Position numbers and translations under genes: made by a program. Below, piece after piece: positions 1-13,735 of a stretch of 64,000 bases of DNA. Position 1 is the first letter of the stretch, and the number at the start of each line of letters is the position of its first letter. Below the pieces are notes generated by a model that was not told where the DNA came from, searched no databases, and saw nothing but the letters and a program-made list of their open reading frames with translations. Source of the stretch: Glandiceps talaboti (Eukaryota; Hemichordata; Enteropneusta; Spengelidae); NCBI RefSeq assembly GCF_964340395.1, contig NC_135552.1, forward strand, positions 1,495,001-1,559,000, written 5' to 3'.

Positions 1-50
1 GTCAGCTCCCCAATACTAGTATGAAGGTCTTACATGAAGTTCTTACAGTG

Positions 51-1735
51 CTTTATGTATACTAAAGTACACTCCTTCCCTATACTAGTATAAAGGTAGT
101 GTTTTATGTGTACTAGTACACTCCTTCCCTATACTAGTATAAAGGTAGTGTTTTATGTATACTAAAGTACACTCCTTCCCTATACTAGTATAAAGGTAGT
201 GTTTTATGTATACTAGTACACTCCTTCCCTATACTAGTATAAAGGTAGTGTTTTATGTGTACTAGTACACTCCTTCCCTATACTAGTATAAAGGTAGTGT
301 TTTATGTATACTAGTACACTCCTTCCCTATACTAGTATAAAGGTAGTGTTTTATGTATACTAGTACACTCCTTCCCTATACTAGTATAAAGGTAGTGTTT
401 TATGTATACTAGTACACTCCTTCCCTATACTAGTATAAAGGTAGTGTTTTATGTGTACTAGTACACTCCTTCCCTATACTAGTATAAAGGTGAGTGTTTT
501 ATGTATACTAGTACACTCCTTCCCTATACTAGTATAAAGGTAGTGTTTTATGTATACTAGTACACTCCTTCCCTATACTAGTATAAAGGTAGTGTTTTAT
601 GTGTACTAGTACACTCCTTCCCTATACTAGTATAAAGGTAGTGTTTTATGTATACTAGTACACTCCTTCCCTATACTAGTATAAAGGTGAGTGTTTTATG
701 TGTACTAGTACACTCCTTCCCTATACTAGTATAAAGGTAGTGTTTTATGTATACTAGTACACTCCTTCCCTATACTAGTATAAAGGTAGTGTTTTATGTG
801 TACTAGTACACTCCTTCCCTATACTAGTATAAAGGTAGTGTTTTATGTATACTAAAGTACACTCCTTCCCTATACTAGTATAAAGGTAGTGTTTTATGTA
901 TACTAGTACACTCCTTCCCTATACTAGTATAAAGGTAGTGTTTTATGTATACTAGTACACTCCTTCCCTATACTAGTATAAAGGTAGTGTTTTATGTATA
1001 CTAGTACACTCCTTCCCTATACTAGTATAAAGGTAGTGTTTTATGTATACTAGTACACTCCTTCCCTATACTAGTATAAAGGTAGTGTTTTATGTATACT
1101 AAAGTACACTCCTTCCCTATACTAGTATAAAGGTGAGTGTTTTATGTATACTAGTACACTCCTTCCCTATACTAGTATAAAGGTAGTGTTTTATGTGTAC
1201 TAGTACACTCCTTCCCTATACTAGTATAAAGGTAGTGTTTTATGTATACTAGTACACTCCTTCCCTATACTAGTATAAAGGTAGTGTTTTATGTATACTA
1301 AAGTACACTCCTTCCCTATACTAGTATAAAGGTAGTGTTTTATGTGTACTAGTACACTCCTTCCCTATACTAGTATAAAGGTAGTGTTTTATGTATACTA
1401 GTACACTCCTTCCCTATACTAGTATAAAGGTGAGTGTTTTATGTATACTAGTACACTCCTTCCCTATACTAGTATAAAGGTAGTGTTTTATGTATACTAG
1501 TACACTCCTTCCCTATACTAGTATAAAGGTAGTGTTTTATGTATACTAGTACACTCCTTCCCTATACTAGTATAAAGGTGAGTGTTTTATGTATACTAGT
1601 ACACTCCTTCCCTATACTAGTATAAAGATAGTGTTTTATGTATACTAGTACACTCCTTCCCTATACTAGTATAAAGGTGAGTGTTTTATGTGTACTAGCT
1701 AGTACACTCCTCCCCTATAGTATAAAGGTAGTGTT
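51..1735. repeat. 49-bp minisatellite, unit 1 (about 34 copies)
   Basis: The period is 49 bp. Each copy carries the 12-bp palindrome TATACTAGTATA and usually a second ACTAGT. Variants differ at three places: GTATACTAGTAC, GTGTACTAGTAC or GTATACTAAAGTAC at the copy junction; GGTAG or GGTGAG after the palindrome; and a single GATAG near the end. The last copy is degenerate (CTAGCTAGTACACTCCTCCC). The block ends about 100 bp upstream of the putative exon. Confidence 0.95.
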
Positions 1736-1842
1736 ACTATCTCCACCTTTTCATCTTTGTAGCTGTTAATTGTTATTGAAATGTGTTTCAATACTGATGT
1801 ACAGTAGTAAAAAGTATTCTTATCACTTTGTTTCTTTTGAAG

Positions 1843-2237
1843 GCCTTGGTGATGATTTTGAATATGATGATGACCTTGATGATGTCAGCTCTACAGGTAC
1901 GGATGAAGGTGACGTTTTTACAAATAGCGTCCTTTCCGGTATGGAAAACATGACTGTTAATGGCAGTGATGGTGTGAGTAGTGAAAAGAAAGTTCCGATT
2001 CTTGAGAGACACATATCTGGACAGTCAGAGGAGCTACCATTTTGTGAGGACTATTACAAAGACTCAAGTAAAAGCCAACTAACTCCCACCAATTCAGTAT
2101 CCTATGAGGATGATGATATTGCCAGAATAAAATCGTCTGCAGTTAACATACCAAAAACTAAAGTTAAACTTTCAGCAGAGGGTTTAAGTATCACTCCTGA
2201 TAGTGGCAGTCCCCTCCAAAGCAAAGATATCAATTGA
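1843..2237 (+). CDS. Putative coding exon, copy 1, acidic protein of unknown function
   Basis: An open frame of about 131 codons follows a pyrimidine-rich acceptor (TTTGTTTCTTTTGAAG, intron phase 1) and ends at a TGA at 2235. The translation is hydrophilic and probably disordered: an acidic stretch with D-D-F-E-Y-D-D-D-L-D-D, then Ser/Thr-rich sequence with single Cys and Tyr residues, a second acidic patch Y-E-D-D-D, and a basic I-P-K-T-K-V-K-L segment near the end. It has no signal peptide, membrane segment or domain that I recognise. If terminal, an AATAAA at about 3166 could serve as its poly(A) signal. Internal donors are possible (CAG|GTACGG at 1896, GTGAGT near 1974), so the exon may be shorter. 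The same exon recurs in the next three units. No upstream exon of its gene is visible; it may lie before the window. Confidence 0.5.
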
Positions 2238-3514
2238 AGCAAACCCACCTCCTCCACGGGACCTCCTCACAGACTTGACAGTACGGTATATATACTACAG
2301 ATGGCACTATAACTCTACATATCCAATCATTGGAACTATGTTTTATACCTATTCACATAATGCTCCATGCATTTATTCCTCCTGAAGTACATTCAAACTG
2401 GTATTATCGTATAAAAACTGTAATTATATGTTCATTTGAATTTGAAAGAATTCCATTCGTCACAGTATTTCTTGAATATTGAAATGAATTTTATGATGTA
2501 TCTCAGTGGTAATGTGTAAGTTCAATATGATCACTTGGTGATCACAATCTTCAGGGCTTCCAGTTTAAATTTATAACATCAAATACAAATTGTTTGCAAT
2601 CAACCAAGACTTACTTAGAATACATTCATTAGGAGATTATATTCAAGATTTGTACATTTATGTAAGAACAACTCGCCATTGTGTATTGACTATGAGTATA
2701 TATTTGTGATATCAACTATTTTGTGGATACGTTTCCTGAATCCTCTCTTTGCAAATTTTTAAATGTTTATACTTGTATTTCTAAGTGTGTGATACATTTT
2801 ACTTTTTAGATACATAACAAGTCGAAATGGATATGACGTCACATATATAGGCATGTAACTGAATCATAAACCGTCTGTGGTATTCTTGTTGTGGTCACCT
2901 TTATGTAGTCAGGATAGAACCAGCATTTAGCAGTGATCATGCATCAATTCATTTACTTAATAATTTGCGTAACCGTTTGCCTGCCGTCTCACACACACAC
3001 ACAGACGGACGGACAGACATGCATGTCTTGAATATTGAATATCCACACAGAGACAAGACAGATAGACATCTACAGACAGGCATGTATGCATCACACACAC
3101 ACACACACACACACATACATAACTTATATGCATGTACATAGTATTACACTGATCAATTTACAGAATTAATAAATGTTTACTTCATTATGTGCCAAGCATA
3201 TCAATTTTAGTCCTACATTTATATAATATGCCTATGTCCTATCATCCATTTACAAGCTATTTTTCCACCCAATTTGGCTGACACTTTAATCAGAAACATG
3301 TTGTCAGTTTTTTGGATATAAAATATGGTCAACAAAGGATGGTCTGTTGATGATGGTTGTGGTGGTTGAGACATGTGTGTAGTTTTATCACCCTTTTGCC
3401 TAATACCTGTTAAAACCCCATTAAAAATGTTATACAACTTGTAATGTTCTCATCAGAAGCCTTCCATAACAATGGCGCCATTCACCATTCTTCTGGACTA
3501 GTGCTACCCTAATT
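2238..3514. other. Non-coding part of unit 1
   Basis: AT-rich sequence after the exon stop. It contains a short (CA)n followed by GACGGACGGACAGACA (about 2991-3018), a second (CA)n at about 3093-3113, and AATAAA at about 3166. Open frames here are short and look random. The same stretch recurs in units 2-4 at offsets 4392, 7943 and 11498. Confidence 0.7.
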
Positions 3515-3857
3515 AGTCCCCGCCGGACAAAGTCCGGGACGGGGACTTATGGATTGGGTTCCGTCTGTCCGTCCGTCCGTCCGTCCGCAGCCGTTTCTTG
3601 GAGATGCCTGGACCGATTTTTTTCAAACTTGGTACAGGGGCAACATACAATGGCATACATATGCACATCAATTTGTTTCATGATACGATCCAATATGGCC
3701 GCCTAGCAGCCATTTTGTTTGCAAATTTCCCCTGTCTAAAGCCATAACTCAGACATGCTTGAACAGATCTCATTCAAAGTTGGTATTAGGACAGTGTTCT
3801 ATGACATACATGTGCATATCCATTTGTTGTCATGATACGATCCAATATGGCCGCCTA
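3515..3857 (+). mobile_element. Truncated GTCCCCGC-family element, unit 1
   Basis: Starts AGTCCCCGCCGGACAAAG with an immediate hairpin (CCGGACAAAGTCCGG), then a (CCGT)n run, then one and a half copies of a roughly 125-bp internal repeat marked by GATACGATCCAATATGGCCGC. It stops abruptly at GCCTAGCA, where unit 4 continues with the rest of the element. Equivalent truncated copies lie at 7907-8249 and 11458-11804; the latter has one extra CCGT. Confidence 0.8.
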
Positions 3858-3974
3858 GCATACAGTGCTTGCTTGTTGGCAGGCATGTGGTGTTGTTTAT
3901 ATTTGTAATGAGTGGTCTGTGGGAAGCCTGTTTCTTATCTATCTAAATTATTCTTATGGAACATAAAATGTGCA

Positions 3975-4130
3975 TGATACGCACAGTCATTCGGCGATCC
4001 CTCACTGTTTTAGTTGTAACAACAGGGTTGGATAGGCAACAATGAACACCTTTACCTAGCATGGATCAGCAGGTGTGTAAACATTTTTAAAAACTGTACA
4101 GTTGTGCTACAACGCCATTAGTGCTATTTT
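3975..4130 (-). mobile_element. Fragment of the TAGCACAACTG-family element (unit 1)
   Basis: The reverse complement matches the first part of the elements at 35785 and 63030: the shared text runs from TAGCACAACTGTACAG through GATCCATGCTAGG to a CCTATCCAACC segment. It is repeated in the tails of units 2 and 3 (about 8367 and 11922) and is absent after unit 4. Confidence 0.7.
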
Positions 4131-4242
4131 GTTAATCATTATGATGCCATGACGTCTTCTAATGTTAACGTTATGTATACTAGTACACACTAGTCAGCTC
4201 CCCAATACTAGTATGAAGGTCTTACATGAAGTTCTTACAGTG

Positions 4243-6127
4243 CTTTATGTATACTAAAGTACACTCCTTCCCTATACTAGTATAAAGGTAGTGTTTTATG
4301 TGTACTAGTACACTCCTTCCCTATACTAGTATAAAGGTAGTGTTTTATGTATACTAAAGTACACTCCTTCCCTATACTAGTATAAAGGTAGTGTTTTATG
4401 TATACTAGTACACTCCTTCCCTATACTAGTATAAAGGTAGTGTTTTATGTGTACTAGTACACTCCTTCCCTATACTAGTATAAAGGTAGTGTTTTATGTA
4501 TACTAGTACACTCCTTCCCTATACTAGTATAAAGGTAGTGTTTTATGTATACTAGTACACTCCTTCCCTATACTAGTATAAAGGTAGTGTTTTATGTATA
4601 CTAGTACACTCCTTCCCTATACTAGTATAAAGGTGAGTGTTTTATGTGTACTAGTACACTCCTTCCCTATACTAGTATAAAGGTAGTGTTTTATGTATAC
4701 TAAAGTACACTCCTTCCCTATACTAGTATAAAGGTAGTGTTTTATGTATACTAAAGTACACTCCTTCCCTATACTAGTATAAAGGTAGTGTTTTATGTAT
4801 ACTAGTACACTCCTTCCCTATACTAGTATAAAGGTAGTGTTTTATGTGTACTAGTACACTCCTTCCCTATACTAGTATAAAGGTAGTGTTTTATGTATAC
4901 TAGTACACTCCTTCCCTATACTAGTATAAAGGTAGTGTTTTATGTATACTAGTACACTCCTTCCCTATACTAGTATAAAGGTAGTGTTTTATGTATACTA
5001 GTACACTCCTTCCCTATACTAGTATAAAGGTAGTGTTTTATGTATACTAGTACACTCCTTCCCTATACTAGTATAAAGGTGAGTGTTTTATGTGTACTAG
5101 TACACTCCTTCCCTATACTAGTATAAAGGTAGTGTTTTATGTATACTAGTACACTCCTTCCCTATACTAGTATAAAGGTAGTGTTTTATGTGTACTAGTA
5201 CACTCCTTCCCTATACTAGTATAAAGGTAGTGTTTTATGTATACTAAAGTACACTCCTTCCCTATACTAGTATAAAGGTAGTGTTTTATGTATACTAGTA
5301 CACTCCTTCCCTATACTAGTATAAAGGTAGTGTTTTATGTATACTAGTACACTCCTTCCCTATACTAGTATAAAGGTAGTGTTTTATGTATACTAGTACA
5401 CTCCTTCCCTATACTAGTATAAAGGTAGTGTTTTATGTATACTAGTACACTCCTTCCCTATACTAGTATAAAGGTAGTGTTTTATGTATACTAAAGTACA
5501 CTCCTTCCCTATACTAGTATAAAGGTGAGTGTTTTATGTATACTAGTACACTCCTTCCCTATACTAGTATAAAGGTAGTGTTTTATGTGTACTAGTACAC
5601 TCCTTCCCTATACTAGTATAAAGGTAGTGTTTTATGTATACTAGTACACTCCTTCCCTATACTAGTATAAAGGTAGTGTTTTATGTATACTAAAGTACAC
5701 TCCTTCCCTATACTAGTATAAAGGTAGTGTTTTATGTGTACTAGTACACTCCTTCCCTATACTAGTATAAAGGTAGTGTTTTATGTATACTAGTACACTC
5801 CTTCCCTATACTAGTATAAAGGTGAGTGTTTTATGTATACTAGTACACTCCTTCCCTATACTAGTATAAAGGTAGTGTTTTATGTATACTAGTACACTCC
5901 TTCCCTATACTAGTATAAAGGTAGTGTTTTATGTATACTAGTACACTCCTTCCCTATACTAGTATAAAGGTGAGTGTTTTATGTATACTAGTACACTCCT
6001 TCCCTATACTAGTATAAAGATAGTGTTTTATGTATACTAGTACACTCCTTCCCTATACTAGTATAAAGGTGAGTGTTTTATGTGTACTAGCTAGTACACT
6101 CCTCCCCTATAGTATAAAGGTAGTGTT
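4243..6127. repeat. 49-bp minisatellite, unit 2 (about 38 copies)
   Basis: Same 49-bp family as unit 1, in the same order of variants at both ends but about four copies (200 bp) longer, with the extra copies in the first third of the block. Confidence 0.95.
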
Positions 6128-6234
6128 ACTATCTCCACCTTTTCATCTTTGTAGCTGTTAATTGTTATTGAAATGTGTTTCAATACTGATGTACAGTAGT
6201 AAAAAGTATTCTTATCACTTTGTTTCTTTTGAAG

Positions 6235-6629
6235 GCCTTGGTGATGATTTTGAATATGATGATGACCTTGATGATGTCAGCTCTACAGGTACGGATGAAG
6301 GTGACGTTTTTACAAATAGCGTCCTTTCCGGTATGGAAAACATGACTGTTAATGGCAGTGATGGTGTGAGTAGTGAAAAGAAAGTTCCGATTCTTGAGAG
6401 ACACATATCTGGACAGTCAGAGGAGCTACCATTTTGTGAGGACTATTACAAAGACTCAAGTAAAAGCCAACTAACTCCCACCAATTCAGTATCCTATGAG
6501 GATGATGATATTGCCAGAATAAAATCGTCTGCAGTTAACATACCAAAAACTAAAGTTAAACTTTCAGCAGAGGGTTTAAGTATCACTCCTGATAGTGGCA
6601 GTCCCCTCCAAAGCAAAGATATCAATTGA
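6235..6629 (+). CDS. Putative coding exon, copy 2
   Basis: The translation is identical to copy 1 (1843-2237), with the same phase-1 acceptor and the same TGA. It lies 108 bp after its own minisatellite block. Nothing in the flanks sets this copy apart, so it is either an extra terminal exon of one gene or part of a tandem duplicate. Product unknown. Confidence 0.5.
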
Positions 6630-8584
6630 AGCAAACCCACCTCCTCCACGGGACCTCCTCACAGACTTGACAGTACGGTATATATACTACAGATGGCACT
6701 ATAACTCTACATATCCAATCATTGGAACTATGTTTTATACCTATTCACATAATGCTCCATGCATTTATTCCTCCTGAAGTACATTCAAACTGGTATTATC
6801 GTATAAAAACTGTAATTATATGTTCATTTGAATTTGAAAGAATTCCATTCGTCACAGTATTTCTTGAATATTGAAATGAATTTTATGATGTATCTCAGTG
6901 GTAATGTGTAAGTTCAATATGATCACTTGGTGATCACAATCTTCAGGGCTTCCAGTTTAAATTTATAACATCAAATACAAATTGTTTGCAATCAACCAAG
7001 ACTTACTTAGAATACATTCATTAGGAGATTATATTCAAGATTTGTACATTTATGTAAGAACAACTCGCCATTGTGTATTGACTATGAGTATATATTTGTG
7101 ATATCAACTATTTTGTGGATACGTTTCCTGAATCCTCTCTTTGCAAATTTTTAAATGTTTATACTTGTATTTCTAAGTGTGTGATACATTTTACTTTTTA
7201 GATACATAACAAGTCGAAATGGATATGACGTCACATATATAGGCATGTAACTGAATCATAAACCGTCTGTGGTATTCTTGTTGTGGTCACCTTTATGTAG
7301 TCAGGATAGAACCAGCATTTAGCAGTGATCATGCATCAATTCATTTACTTAATAATTTGCGTAACCGTTTGCCTGCCGTCTCACACACACACACAGACGG
7401 ACGGACAGACATGCATGTCTTGAATATTGAATATCCACACAGAGACAAGACAGATAGACATCTACAGACAGGCATGTATGCATCACACACACACACACAC
7501 ACACACATACATAACTTATATGCATGTACATAGTATTACACTGATCAATTTACAGAATTAATAAATGTTTACTTCATTATGTGCCAAGCATATCAATTTT
7601 AGTCCTACATTTATATAATATGCCTATGTCCTATCATCCATTTACAAGCTATTTTTCCACCCAATTTGGCTGACACTTTAATCAGAAACATGTTGTCAGT
7701 TTTTTGGATATAAAATATGGTCAACAAAGGATGGTCTGTTGATGATGGTTGTGGTGGTTGAGACATGTGTGTAGTTTTATCACCCTTTTGCCTAATACCT
7801 GTTAAAACCCCATTAAAAATGTTATACAACTTGTAATGTTCTCATCAGAAGCCTTCCATAACAATGGCGCCATTCACCATTCTTCTGGACTAGTGCTACC
7901 CTAATTAGTCCCCGCCGGACAAAGTCCGGGACGGGGACTTATGGATTGGGTTCCGTCTGTCCGTCCGTCCGTCCGTCCGCAGCCGTTTCTTGGAGATGCC
8001 TGGACCGATTTTTTTCAAACTTGGTACAGGGGCAACATACAATGGCATACATATGCACATCAATTTGTTTCATGATACGATCCAATATGGCCGCCTAGCA
8101 GCCATTTTGTTTGCAAATTTCCCCTGTCTAAAGCCATAACTCAGACATGCTTGAACAGATCTCATTCAAAGTTGGTATTAGGACAGTGTTCTATGACATA
8201 CATGTGCATATCCATTTGTTGTCATGATACGATCCAATATGGCCGCCTAGCATACAGTGCTTGCTTGTTGGCAGGCATGTGGTGTTGTTTATATTTGTAA
8301 TGAGTGGTCTGTGGGAAGCCTGTTTCTTATCTATCTAAATTATTCTTATGGAACATAAAATGTGCATGATACGCACAGTCATTCGGCGATCCCTCACTGT
8401 TTTAGTTGTAACAACAGGGTTGGATAGGCAACAATGAACACCTTTACCTAGCATGGATCAGCAGGTGTGTAAACATTTTTAAAAACTGTACAGTTGTGCT
8501 ACAACGCCATTAGTGCTATTTTGTTAATCATTATGATGCCATGACGTCTTCTAATGTTAACGTTATGTATACTAGTACACACTA
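6630..8584. other. Non-coding part of unit 2
   Basis: Same content as 2238-4192: two short (CA)n runs, AATAAA, the truncated GTCCCCGC element (7907-8249) and the reversed TAGCACAACTG fragment. No separate gene is seen. Confidence 0.75.
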
Positions 8585-8634
8585 GTCAGCTCCCCAATAC
8601 TAGTATGAAGGTCTTACATGAAGTTCTTACAGTG

Positions 8635-9678
8635 CTTTATGTATACTAAAGTACACTCCTTCCCTATACTAGTATAAAGGTAGTGTTTTATGTGTACTAG
8701 TACACTCCTTCCCTATACTAGTATAAAGGTAGTGTTTTATGTATACTAAAGTACACTCCTTCCCTATACTAGTATAAAGGTAGTGTTTTATGTATACTAG
8801 TACACTCCTTCCCTATACTAGTATAAAGGTAGTGTTTTATGTGTACTAGTACACTCCTTCCCTATACTAGTATAAAGGTAGTGTTTTATGTATACTAGTA
8901 CACTCCTTCCCTATACTAGTATAAAGGTAGTGTTTTATGTATACTAGTACACTCCTTCCCTATACTAGTATAAAGGTAGTGTTTTATGTATACTAGTACA
9001 CTCCTTCCCTATACTAGTATAAAGGTGAGTGTTTTATGTGTACTAGTACACTCCTTCCCTATACTAGTATAAAGGTAGTGTTTTATGTATACTAAAGTAC
9101 ACTCCTTCCCTATACTAGTATAAAGGTAGTGTTTTATGTATACTAGTACACTCCTTCCCTATACTAGTATAAAGGTAGTGTTTTATGTATACTAGTACAC
9201 TCCTTCCCTATACTAGTATAAAGGTAGTGTTTTATGTATACTAGTACACTCCTTCCCTATACTAGTATAAAGGTAGTGTTTTATGTATACTAGTACACTC
9301 CTTCCCTATACTAGTATAAAGGTAGTGTTTTATGTATACTAAAGTACACTCCTTCCCTATACTAGTATAAAGGTGAGTGTTTTATGTATACTAGTACACT
9401 CCTTCCCTATACTAGTATAAAGGTAGTGTTTTATGTATACTAGTACACTCCTTCCCTATACTAGTATAAAGGTAGTGTTTTATGTATACTAGTACACTCC
9501 TTCCCTATACTAGTATAAAGGTGAGTGTTTTATGTATACTAGTACACTCCTTCCCTATACTAGTATAAAGATAGTGTTTTATGTATACTAGTACACTCCT
9601 TCCCTATACTAGTATAAAGGTGAGTGTTTTATGTGTACTAGCTAGTACACTCCTCCCCTATAGTATAAAGGTAGTGTT
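8635..9678. repeat. 49-bp minisatellite, unit 3 (about 21 copies)
   Basis: Same family, about 17 copies (841 bp) shorter than in unit 2. Both ends keep the variant order of the other units, so copies were lost or gained inside the block. Confidence 0.95.
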
Positions 9679-9785
9679 ACTATCTCCACCTTTTCATCTT
9701 TGTAGCTGTTAATTGTTATTGAAATGTGTTTCAATACTGATGTACAGTAGTAAAAAGTATTCTTATCACTTTGTTTCTTTTGAAG

Positions 9786-10180
9786 GCCTTGGTGATGATT
9801 TTGAATATGATGATGACCTTGATGATGTCAGCTCTACAGGTACGGATGAAGGTGACGTTTTTACAAATAGCGTCCTTTCCGGTATGGAAAACATGACTGT
9901 TAATGGCAGTGATGGTGTGAGTAGTGAAAAGAAAGTTCCGATTCTTGAGAGACACATATCTGGACAGTCAGAGGAGCTACCATTTTGTGAGGACTATTAC
10001 AAAGACTCAAGTAAAAGCCAACTAACTCCCACCAATTCAGTATCCTATGAGGATGATGATATTGCCAGAATAAAATCGTCTGCAGTTAACATACCAAAAA
10101 CTAAAGTTAAACTTTCAGCAGAGGGTTTAAGTATCACTCCTGATAGTGGCAGTCCCCTCCAAAGCAAAGATATCAATTGA
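9786..10180 (+). CDS. Putative coding exon, copy 3
   Basis: The translation is identical to copies 1 and 2, with the same acceptor and the same TGA. No feature distinguishes it from the other copies. Confidence 0.5.
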
Positions 10181-12139
10181 AGCAAACCCACCTCCTCCAC
10201 GGGACCTCCTCACAGACTTGACAGTACGGTATATATACTACAGATGGCACTATAACTCTACATATCCAATCATTGGAACTATGTTTTATACCTATTCACA
10301 TAATGCTCCATGCATTTATTCCTCCTGAAGTACATTCAAACTGGTATTATCGTATAAAAACTGTAATTATATGTTCATTTGAATTTGAAAGAATTCCATT
10401 CGTCACAGTATTTCTTGAATATTGAAATGAATTTTATGATGTATCTCAGTGGTAATGTGTAAGTTCAATATGATCACTTGGTGATCACAATCTTCAGGGC
10501 TTCCAGTTTAAATTTATAACATCAAATACAAATTGTTTGCAATCAACCAAGACTTACTTAGAATACATTCATTAGGAGATTATATTCAAGATTTGTACAT
10601 TTATGTAAGAACAACTCGCCATTGTGTATTGACTATGAGTATATATTTGTGATATCAACTATTTTGTGGATACGTTTCCTGAATCCTCTCTTTGCAAATT
10701 TTTAAATGTTTATACTTGTATTTCTAAGTGTGTGATACATTTTACTTTTTAGATACATAACAAGTCGAAATGGATATGACGTCACATATATAGGCATGTA
10801 ACTGAATCATAAACCGTCTGTGGTATTCTTGTTGTGGTCACCTTTATGTAGTCAGGATAGAACCAGCATTTAGCAGTGATCATGCATCAATTCATTTACT
10901 TAATAATTTGCGTAACCGTTTGCCTGCCGTCTCACACACACACACAGACGGACGGACAGACATGCATGTCTTGAATATTGAATATCCACACAGAGACAAG
11001 ACAGATAGACATCTACAGACAGGCATGTATGCATCACACACACACACACACACACACATACATAACTTATATGCATGTACATAGTATTACACTGATCAAT
11101 TTACAGAATTAATAAATGTTTACTTCATTATGTGCCAAGCATATCAATTTTAGTCCTACATTTATATAATATGCCTATGTCCTATCATCCATTTACAAGC
11201 TATTTTTCCACCCAATTTGGCTGACACTTTAATCAGAAACATGTTGTCAGTTTTTTGGATATAAAATATGGTCAACAAAGGATGGTCTGTTGATGATGGT
11301 TGTGGTGGTTGAGACATGTGTGTAGTTTTATCACCCTTTTGCCTAATACCTGTTAAAACCCCATTAAAAATGTTATACAACTTGTAATGTTCTCATCAGA
11401 AGCCTTCCATAACAATGGCGCCATTCACCATTCTTCTGGACTAGTGCTACCCTAATTAGTCCCCGCCGGACAAAGTCCGGGACGGGGACTTATGGATTGG
11501 GTTCCGTCTGTCCGTCCGTCCGTCCGTCCGTCCGCAGCCGTTTCTTGGAGATGCCTGGACCGATTTTTTTCAAACTTGGTACAGGGGCAACATACAATGG
11601 CATACATATGCACATCAATTTGTTTCATGATACGATCCAATATGGCCGCCTAGCAGCCATTTTGTTTGCAAATTTCCCCTGTCTAAAGCCATAACTCAGA
11701 CATGCTTGAACAGATCTCATTCAAAGTTGGTATTAGGACAGTGTTCTATGACATACATGTGCATATCCATTTGTTGTCATGATACGATCCAATATGGCCG
11801 CCTAGCATACAGTGCTTGCTTGTTGGCAGGCATGTGGTGTTGTTTATATTTGTAATGAGTGGTCTGTGGGAAGCCTGTTTCTTATCTATCTAAATTATTC
11901 TTATGGAACATAAAATGTGCATGATACGCACAGTCATTCGGCGATCCCTCACTGTTTTAGTTGTAACAACAGGGTTGGATAGGCAACAATGAACACCTTT
12001 ACCTAGCATGGATCAGCAGGTGTGTAAACATTTTTAAAAACTGTACAGTTGTGCTACAACGCCATTAGTGCTATTTTGTTAATCATTATGATGCCATGAC
12101 GTCTTCTAATGTTAACGTTATGTATACTAGTACACACTA
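10181..12139. other. Non-coding part of unit 3
   Basis: Same content as in units 1 and 2. The (CCGT)n run at about 11508-11535 has one more CCGT than the others. No separate gene is seen. Confidence 0.75.
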
Positions 12140-12189
12140 GTCAGCTCCCCAATACTAGTATGAAGGTCTTACATGAAGTTCTTACAGTG

Positions 12190-13233
12190 CTTTATGTATA
12201 CTAAAGTACACTCCTTCCCTATACTAGTATAAAGGTAGTGTTTTATGTGTACTAGTACACTCCTTCCCTATACTAGTATAAAGGTAGTGTTTTATGTATA
12301 CTAAAGTACACTCCTTCCCTATACTAGTATAAAGGTAGTGTTTTATGTATACTAGTACACTCCTTCCCTATACTAGTATAAAGGTAGTGTTTTATGTGTA
12401 CTAGTACACTCCTTCCCTATACTAGTATAAAGGTAGTGTTTTATGTATACTAGTACACTCCTTCCCTATACTAGTATAAAGGTAGTGTTTTATGTATACT
12501 AGTACACTCCTTCCCTATACTAGTATAAAGGTAGTGTTTTATGTATACTAGTACACTCCTTCCCTATACTAGTATAAAGGTGAGTGTTTTATGTGTACTA
12601 GTACACTCCTTCCCTATACTAGTATAAAGGTAGTGTTTTATGTATACTAAAGTACACTCCTTCCCTATACTAGTATAAAGGTAGTGTTTTATGTATACTA
12701 GTACACTCCTTCCCTATACTAGTATAAAGGTAGTGTTTTATGTATACTAGTACACTCCTTCCCTATACTAGTATAAAGGTAGTGTTTTATGTATACTAGT
12801 ACACTCCTTCCCTATACTAGTATAAAGGTAGTGTTTTATGTATACTAGTACACTCCTTCCCTATACTAGTATAAAGGTAGTGTTTTATGTATACTAAAGT
12901 ACACTCCTTCCCTATACTAGTATAAAGGTGAGTGTTTTATGTATACTAGTACACTCCTTCCCTATACTAGTATAAAGGTAGTGTTTTATGTATACTAGTA
13001 CACTCCTTCCCTATACTAGTATAAAGGTAGTGTTTTATGTATACTAGTACACTCCTTCCCTATACTAGTATAAAGGTGAGTGTTTTATGTATACTAGTAC
13101 ACTCCTTCCCTATACTAGTATAAAGATAGTGTTTTATGTATACTAGTACACTCCTTCCCTATACTAGTATAAAGGTGAGTGTTTTATGTGTACTAGCTAG
13201 TACACTCCTCCCCTATAGTATAAAGGTAGTGTT
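12190..13233. repeat. 49-bp minisatellite, unit 4 (about 21 copies)
   Basis: Same length and variant order as unit 3, so units 3 and 4 are each other's closest relatives. Confidence 0.95.
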
Positions 13234-13340
13234 ACTATCTCCACCTTTTCATCTTTGTAGCTGTTAATTGTTATTGAAATGTGTTTCAATACTGATGTAC
13301 AGTAGTAAAAAGTATTCTTATCACTTTGTTTCTTTTGAAG

Positions 13341-13735
13341 GCCTTGGTGATGATTTTGAATATGATGATGACCTTGATGATGTCAGCTCTACAGGTACGG
13401 ATGAAGGTGACGTTTTTACAAATAGCGTCCTTTCCGGTATGGAAAACATGACTGTTAATGGCAGTGATGGTGTGAGTAGTGAAAAGAAAGTTCCGATTCT
13501 TGAGAGACACATATCTGGACAGTCAGAGGAGCTACCATTTTGTGAGGACTATTACAAAGACTCAAGTAAAAGCCAACTAACTCCCACCAATTCAGTATCC
13601 TATGAGGATGATGATATTGCCAGAATAAAATCGTCTGCAGTTAACATACCAAAAACTAAAGTTAAACTTTCAGCAGAGGGTTTAAGTATCACTCCTGATA
13701 TTGGCAGTCCCCTCCAAAGCAAAGATATCAATTGA
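13341..13735 (+). CDS. Putative coding exon, copy 4, with one Ser-to-Ile change
   Basis: As copies 1-3 except for one base, G to T at about 13701, which changes Ser to Ile in the stretch T-P-D-S-G-S near the C-terminus. The stop is kept. This is the only coding difference I found among the four exons. Confidence 0.5.

Noticed and set aside
1788-2014. Minus-strand frames of 74 and 63 codons opposite the acidic exon (and in all units)
   Set aside because: They are antisense shadows of the plus-strand exon, with no splice context.
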